The position numbers were made by a program, and so were the translations under genes. From contig NC_081542.1 in assembly GCF_901000735.1 (NCBI RefSeq), forward strand, positions 12,423,180 through 12,487,179: a DNA stretch of 64,000 nucleotides, read 5' to 3'. A model generated the notes under the pieces. That model saw nothing but the letters and a program-made list of their open reading frames with translations. It was not told the origin of the DNA and ran no database searches. This stretch comes from Corylus avellana. Taxonomy: Eukaryota > Streptophyta > Magnoliopsida > Fagales > Betulaceae. This document shows, in pieces, positions 58,163 through 64,000 of the stretch. The first letter of the stretch is position 1. Every line of letters starts with the position of its first letter.

Positions 58163-59620
58163 ATGGACCTGAGCAAGGTCACGCTGGAGATCTTCACCAA
58201 GCTGGAGCAGAAATGGCTCTCCCACTGTGAGAACACCAAGAAGACTCGCATTCTCAGCATCGACGGCGGCGGAACCACCACCAATGTCGCCGGTTCCGCA
58301 CTTATCCACCTCGAGGACCAGATCCGCCTCAAGACTGGCGATTCCCATGCTCGAATCGCCGATTTCTTTGACCTCATTGCCGGTACCGGTGTCGGCGCCC
58401 TCCTCGCCGCTATGCTCTCCGCAGCCGACGGCTCCGGCCGCCCTCTCTTCTCCGCCAGAGAAGCTGTCAGTCTCATTGCCGCAAGAAACTCTGACCTCTT
58501 CAAGCTTCGGCTAGCCGGAATGTTTCGCCGGCGCCGGAGATACTCCGGCAAGAGCATGGACAAGGTGCTCAAGGAAGTTTTCAAGAGAGAGGACGGCACC
58601 GTCTTGACCTTGAAGGACACGTGTAAGCCTCTCCTTATTCCTTGCTTCGACCTCAAGAGCTCGGCTCCCTTCGTGTTCTCCCGTGCCGACGCGTCCGAGT
58701 CGCCGAGCTTTAACTTCGAGCTCTGGAAGGTGTGCCGCGCCACGTCAGCAACACCGGGCCTCTTCAAACCGTTCAATCTAACGTCCGTCGACGGAAAGAC
58801 CTCCTGCTCCGCCGTTGACGGCGGCCTCGTCATGAACAACCCGACTGCCGCCGCCGTAACCCACGTGCTCCACAACAAGCGCGATTTCCCGTCCATTAAC
58901 GGCGTCGAGGATCTGCTAGTCCTGTCGTTAGGTAACGGCGCGTCGAGCGGTGGTGACCGTGGGCAAAAACTCCGTCATAACGGCGAGTGCTCGACGTCGT
59001 CGGTGGTCGACATTGTGCTCGATGGAGTTTCCGAGACCGTCGACCAGATGTTGGGAAACGCCTTTTGCTGGAACCGTACGGACTATGTTAGAATTCAGGT
59101 ACTGTATATTGTCTATTATATTCTATTCATATTTTACTTTGGTCTAGGTGTTTGTTTGGATGGTTAGAAAATCCAAAAAAAAATGAAAGAAATCCAACTC
59201 CTAGATCCTGGAGATTGCGAAGACAAAAACCCACTCCACTATAAACTGGTCTACCAAACTTGCTTCCCTAATTCCTTGGTTGAAGCGAATGTTGTGATTT
59301 CTGTTTTTGTTTTTATTTTCCTTCATTTACTTGCCATCCAAACACATGTTTAAAAATTTTGGACTGACGGCGTGAAATGTGGGCAGGCGAACGGTTTTGC
59401 AAGGGAAGGAGAGGTGGGGCCGAGAATGGAGGAGGACGAGGAGGTGTTGAAGGAGAGAGGGGTGGAGTCGTTAACGTTTGGCGGAAAGCGGTTATTGACG
59501 GAGACTAACGGACAGAGGATCGAGAGCTTCGTGCAACGCCTTGTTGCTTCAGGGAAGTCCAGCCTTCCACCCAGTCCCTGCAAGGATTCCGCCGTTAGCC
59601 CCCTCGCTAGTGGCCGTTAG
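58163..59620 (+). CDS. PLP9: Patatin-like protein, group III (PLP9 / pPLAIII type)
   Basis: Two exons, 58163-59098 and 59387-59620, joined in phase 0; 389 residues (Arabidopsis PLP9 about 384). The ATG at 58163 (MDLSKVTLEIFTKLE) fits the family better than an upstream in-frame ATG that translates the GA repeat. The oxyanion loop DGGG is at residues 34-37. The esterase box reads GTGVG (74-78), where classical patatins have GxSxG: the catalytic Ser is Gly, the known feature of group III. The Asp of the dyad is in DGGLVMNNP (219-221). The group III proteins hydrolyse or bind membrane lipids and affect cell elongation, wall and lignin. The C-terminus is Ser/Pro-rich. GC content is much higher than around it. 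From memory, the RRF and PLP9 orthologues are neighbours in Arabidopsis, here 29 kb apart. Confidence 0.94.
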
Positions 59621-59834
59621 TTTTAATTTTTAATTTTTTTTTTTTTTAATCTTTTTGACTTTGTAACCATTTTTCTTTTGTTTTTTATTTTATTGTTAGA
59701 GACATCGGAAACCAAGCTCAGGTTTACCTGACTCTGTCTCTGTTTCTTAGTTAAATAGCAGCTAAATAATAACTTGTTCAGCACCTCTCTCTGTGTATTT
59801 GAAATGCCTAACTTTAGTTAATTGAATTAATTAG
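59621..59834 (+). other. 3' flank of PLP9
   Basis: T-rich stretch right after the stop codon, then AT-rich DNA; presumably the 3' UTR. No clear AATAAA. Confidence 0.4.
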
Positions 59835-60393
59835 AAAACAATTATGAAATTTATTTGTCCTAATAAATGGCTGAATTTTCTTATAAATATATATTCAACC
59901 AAACTGAATTAATGAGATGATAGAACCCTCAATTAAATGAGTTGTCATAAGTAGGCACATCAACATGATTCTTGCCCCCTTCATGCCATCAATAAAAGAC
60001 TACAAGTCTGAAAAACAATTATGAAATTTATTTGTCCTAATAAATGGGTGAATTTTCTTATAACAATTCCCTTATATAAATATATATTCAACTAAATTGA
60101 ATTAATGAGATGATAGAATATTTAAGAATAATGTTAGGTACCATCTTTTCATCATTCTAAAATTCTCTTAAAGTTGATGTGGCTTCAAAATTACCATTTG
60201 ATCAAAATTTAAGTGTGATTCATCTAAAATTTAATGGTGATTTTAAAAGCCACATCAACTTTAAAAAGTTTTTAAAAAAATAAAAAGATAATACCTATCA
60301 TTACTCGAATCTTGAATTAAATGAGTTGTCATAATTAGGCGCATCAACATGATTCTTGCCCCCTTAATGCCATCAATAAAATAGACAAGTCTG
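59835..60393. repeat. 177-bp tandem duplication, second copy split by a MITE
   Basis: Unit 1 (59835-60011) and unit 2 (60012-60393) share ATGAAATTTATTTGTCCTAA, TGAATTAATGAGATGATAGAA, AATTAAATGAGTTGTCATAA and CATCAACATGATTCTTGCCC with few differences. In unit 2 about 180 bp of MITE sequence (about 60124-60310) lies between GATGATAGAA and GAATTAAATGAG, which are almost adjacent in unit 1. Confidence 0.9.
60124..60310. mobile_element. Palindromic GATGTGGC MITE
   Basis: AATGTTAGGTACCATCTTTT at the left and AAAAGATAATACCTATCATT at the right are inverted ends. Inside, AAAGTTGATGTGGCTTCAAA is mirrored by TTTAAAAGCCACATCAACTTT around GATCAAAATTTAA. The family recurs at 35670, 47890, 63711 and partially at 20815. 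Confidence 0.8.
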
Positions 60394-61439
60394 AAATAGA
60401 TGACAAGTGAAATTCATGCATTATTCATTAAAGTAGGCCAAATAATGTCTAGACTTAGAAAAATATCTTCAAAAACCGTCTTGATTCGACATTGATACAA
60501 AGGTTAACTTTAAAGAACAAATTCGTCAAATCGTTAGAAGGGGTCAAAGAACATTATCTGATGAATTTCGGAATTTGTGATGAAGTAGTAGCATTTAGAA
60601 TGTGACAAGTGTATCAAAAATTCAGAAAAATGGGCACTCACATGTACATGAGGGGTTGCTTTCCCCTATTTATTCACATGATTTTGGTAGTAGTTGTCAA
60701 TTTTAATTTTTTATTATTCCATTAATTTTTGGAGCATGAAGGAAATGAACCAATCATGTACCAACTGGGGCATCCTGAAATCTCATTTTCATGACAGATG
60801 ATGTGAATCATCTTGAGCGGCTAATAATCGGCGAACTACGAGTCATGTTTGTCAATAAATAAGGAAATATGACACGTCAGAATCAATAAAATTATGATGC
60901 ATGTTCTATTTAAGTCAATGTTACACTAACAAAAAATTACATATTTTTTTCATCCCTTTAAGTAGAAAACCCCACTGAGACTGGAAACAAGTCGCATTGG
61001 GTAACCATGGCTCCACCTTTTATGAATATATGTGAGGAGTATGATATGATAAAGACAAGGAAAAGGAATCAAATGAAGTTAAATAGGTGAGGGAGGGAGA
61101 AACATGAGAGTGGAAGAAGCAAAAGAGCGTTTGAAATCTCATATCATATGCATGTTAAAGTTGCAAAAGAGAAGCAACCTTTTTTCTCTCATGAATTTAA
61201 CTTTATAAGATGTTATTTATAGCATTCTCCTCTCATGAATTTTCTTCCCCTTGTTTTGGTAGGTGAAGCAAGTACTACACCTCCACGGACCACTAGCGTT
61301 GGCATCCGCTAGAGAGCCACAAGTTTGGTAAACACTCGCATTTAATGGGTCCCTAATTTTTTGCTATTTTTTTGTGGGGTTGGGGGAGGGGCTATTTGAT
61401 ATTTCAAAGTTTCCCTTTTTTTTTTTTTTTTTTAAGTCA
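60394..61439. other. Intergenic, nothing recognised
   Basis: No coding frame or clear repeat apart from a poly-T near 61418-61433. Confidence 0.5.
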
Positions 61440-63035
61440 ATTAGAATACTATCTACTTGAATTTGCAATTTCAAAAAGTGCAACTTAAAAATATTAATTT
61501 TAAAATATGCGATTTGAAAACGTGATTTTTGAAAATGGAGTTAATGGTTGGGCAAAATTGCAGTTTAACCTTTAAAATTATAATTTAATCTTTAAAATTG
61601 CGCATTTTCAAAAAAGCACCTCCTTACTACGATTTGAAAATGTAGATTTTCTATCTTTTCAAATCGCAATTTTTTTTAAAAAAAATCTCAAACAATTAGT
61701 TTTTCGCGATTGAGTTTAAAATTGCACTTTTTTAATAAGGATAAATGCAAAATTGGCCCTTGTGGTTGGCCCAATTTACAAATCACTCCATGTGGTTTAA
61801 AAAATAATTTATAAGTCCCTAGGGTAGGCCAAAATAATATTTTACTCCCTAAACTCATTTTCCGTTAAATGACTTAACAAAAACCGTTTCATTACTACCT
61901 CACACCCAATAAAAATAAGACACGTGTTCTTTTTTATTTATGCTTTTAAAAACTGACAAATAAGCTTTTCTACATCATTTTGAGGCTCCAGCACACACTT
62001 CACGTCAAATTAAATAAATATAATCCTCTATATCCCCCTTGTGCCGCCGTCATCTTCATCTTCCCTACCGATTCACTGTCCATGCTGTCATCTTCATATT
62101 TGATTCTAAGAGTTGAAAATTCACAAAAAATAAAAACAAAAAATTGACTGCCAGCCATCACCCAATTTTTTCCTCATTTATTTATATATATATATATATT
62201 TTTTATTTCTTAAGACATTCTTTTGTGGTATCCACCATTCGTACTTCATGCCTAATGTTACGCCAAAATGAAGATATTACTCCAAAATGATATCTAATGT
62301 TCATCATTGTGCCTTTCAAGTAAACAGCACAATTGTGCTTGCCATAGAACCAAAAAAAAACGCGAAGCGAGGCATAGATTGTTTCTGATACCCATAAACA
62401 ATTTTTTAAGATGCTTTAATGCCCAAAAACAAATCCAAATCTCCATAGAAAGACTACCCAAAAATGCACTACTCCAAAAACACAGATGCCTAAAAATCTC
62501 GGAGTAACTCATAGATCAAAGATGCCCAAAATCTTAAAAGCGGAAGTAAAAAAGCTCTAAAGTAAGGTGACTTAATTACAGTCGTGACATTTTCGACGAT
62601 TCTCTAGCGGCGATTTCAGTCTTGCTACAAAACCCAATAGCTTACCTGGAGATGAATGCAAGAATCGGTGGGAAAAATGAAGACGATGGCGGCACAAGGG
62701 AATATAGAGGGCTTATGTTTATTTAATTTGACGAGAAGTGTGTGCTGGAGCCTTAAAATGACGTGAAAAAGCTTATTTGTCAGTTTTTAAAAGCATAAAT
62801 AAAAAAGATCACGTGTCTTATTTTTATTAGGTGTGAGGTGGCAATGAAACAGTTTGTGTTAAGTCATTTAACGGAAAATGAGTTTAGGGAGTAAAATATT
62901 GTTTTAGCCTACCCTAAGGATTTATAAATTGTTTTTTAAACCATAGGGAGTGATTTGTAAATTATGCTAACTATGAGAATCAATTTTGCATTTATCCCTT
63001 TTTAATATTAAATCAAAATGCCGAACGCACCCTTA
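61440..63035. repeat. Old dispersed repeat interrupted by a MULE-type element
   Basis: 61440-61737 (AAAGTGCAACTTAAAAATAT, GCGATTTGAAAACG, AAATTGCGCATTTTCAAA) belongs to the same family as 46365-46590. Its missing right end lies beyond the inserted element, at 63008-63035 (ATTAAATCAAAATGCCGAACG, CACCCTTAAAG), like the ATACCAAATACACCCTTAAAC end at 46570. Confidence 0.65.
61738..62998. mobile_element. Long-TIR MULE-type element (copy 5), arms about 340 bp
   Basis: Starts AGGATAAATGCAAAATTGGC and ends CAATTTTGCATTTATCCC. The arms run to about 62080 and from about 62655, sharing AGACACGTG, GCTCCAGCACACACTTC and CCCTTGTGCCGCC. TTTTTAATA flanks it exactly (61729-61737, 62999-63007). The interior has a + strand open stretch at 62307-62507 and a - strand one at 62512-62294, neither recognised. 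Confidence 0.9.
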
Positions 63036-63339
63036 AAGTGGTTACATTCCCTTTATCATAGCTAAATTTTAGCTTAAAAGTTACATTAAAAAAAGAAAAA
63101 GAAAATTATCTATCTACATTTTCAAAATACTTACATCAGTCTTAATATCTAGGCTATCTATTTTTTATTTTCCATTTATTTTTTTTTAAAATTTTTTATA
63201 TTGAGAAATGATTAACGTCAATATTTTCCTCATCTCATCCTACAAATTTAGTAGATCAACCATTAGAATTGCAAACTTAATTTACACAAATTCAATGATG
63301 GATTTATCCTTGACTATGAAAAATCTTACCGTAGGAGGT

Positions 63340-63662
63340 TTTTTTTTTTTTTTTTGAAAGGCTATCCCAAAAATATTATTAATCAAGCTTTCTCATGAAC
63401 TACAATCTCTCTAATACATTCTGGATAATACATTCTTTGAGTTCCTCTTCCTGCGACATAGCAAATCTAGCGAGACGGTGTGTCACCTAATTGGCCTCTC
63501 TTTTCACATTGCTGACTCTCCAATTGGAGCATTGGTTCAATAGAAATTTGGCATCCTCCATCAAATGGCCGTGTCTCCCTCCACAATTTCCCTCTCGACC
63601 CAGCGCCATCACCACCTCCAGTGCATCTCCTTCCACTACCTCGGCCGTCCACGAGAGGACAT
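63340..63662 (-). mobile_element. 3' end of an L1-type LINE (RNase H region)
   Basis: On the minus strand the translation includes AEVVEGDALEVVMALGREG, HLMEDAKFLLNQCSNWRVSN and VKREAN then a stop where the family has Trp, followed by VTHRLARFAMSQEEEL. This is the end of a plant LINE RNase H domain. A poly-T at 63340-63355 is its poly-A tail. Only the last ~300 bp are present (5' truncated), and the frame is broken. Confidence 0.85.
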
Positions 63663-63943
63663 AAATCTTTGGGTATATTAATAAATAAATACAAAATGTA
63701 AAATGAGGTTAGATTAAAGTAATATTAGGGATCATCTTTTTATTTTTATAAAGCTGATGTGACTTTAAAAATTATCATTAAATTTTAGATGAATCATATT
63801 TAAATTTTAATTTAATAATAATTTTAAAAATTATATAAACTTTAAAAAGATAAAAAAATAATCTTTAGCATTGCCATTGAGCAATGACAATGACCTCATT
63901 TTTCATTTTGTATTTATTTATTAATATACCTAAAGATTTATTG
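63660..63943. repeat. Inverted repeat of about 48 bp flanking a palindromic MITE
   Basis: GGTATATTAATAAATAAATAC, AAAATGTAAAATGAGGT at 63670-63706 is mirrored by ACCTCATTTTTCATTTTG, TATTTATTTATTAATATACC at 63893-63931. Between them (63711-63885) sits a copy of the GATGTGAC/GATGTGGC MITE family (GGATCATCTTTTTATTTT, AAGCTGATGTGAC). Confidence 0.75.
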
Positions 63944-64000
63944 AGTTACCGTGGACCGTGGTCATCCGTCCGCACGGAATACTACAGCAGTTAAATAAAT

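Noticed and set aside
57892..58896. 334-codon minus-strand frame opposite PLP9 exon 1
   Set aside because: Antisense shadow of a high-GC exon; its content mirrors the patatin codons and it has no known similarity.
1..64000. CRISPR arrays, operons, ribosome binding sites, rRNA or tRNA genes
   Set aside because: The window is plant nuclear DNA. I saw no regularly spaced repeat array and no complete tRNA cloverleaf; the tRNA-like boxes belong to SINEs.

Overview
The window is nuclear DNA from a flowering plant. It has AT-rich intergenic sequence, plant-type GT-AG introns, plant gene families, and many short transposon relics (MULE-type long-TIR elements, hAT MITEs, tRNA-derived SINEs, L1-like LINE pieces, Copia LTR elements). 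The protein sequences fit a dicot, probably a woody rosid; I cannot name the species. There is one 100-N assembly gap (56547-56646).

Six protein-coding genes can be modelled exon by exon. Four are ordinary single genes: a plastid fatty-acid-binding protein of the chalcone-isomerase fold (FAP1, + strand, 4077-6715), a TIME FOR COFFEE-family clock protein (TKL/TIC type, - strand, 8640-13323), the plastid ribosome recycling factor (RRF, - strand, 23930-28750) and a patatin-like group III lipid acyl hydrolase (PLP9/pPLAIII type, + strand, 58163-59620). From memory, these are the products of four consecutive Arabidopsis chromosome 3 loci (At3g63170 to At3g63200). The window therefore looks like a conserved gene block stretched to about 55 kb by insertions. 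The other two genes are a tandem pair of early-nodulin-like phytocyanins (41863-44416 and 47017-49396), which sit inside the widened interval between RRF and PLP9.

The rest is mostly mobile DNA. Five long-TIR elements have perfect 9-bp AT-rich target duplications (190-1637, 16796-17742, 30570-31289, 55512-57424, 61738-62998), as expected for MULE-type non-autonomous elements. Two more diverged long-TIR elements lack clear duplications. Three hAT-like MITEs have 8-bp duplications, and one of them is nested in a dead LINE. At least four SINE copies are present, one with a perfect 17-bp duplication.

The most interesting element is a young Copia/Sirevirus-like retrotransposon at 35809-41051. It has about 1-kb LTRs that are nearly identical, a perfect TATAG duplication, a tRNA-Met primer site and an intact 612-residue gag with two zinc knuckles, but no protease, integrase, reverse transcriptase or RNase H. 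It is a gag-only (TR-GAG-like) element. Its LTRs carry nine copies of the perfect palindrome GTCCGGAC, and a decayed relative lies at 53585-53960.

Several insertions sit inside introns, notably a roughly 190-bp-arm fold-back in the intron of the second phytocyanin gene.
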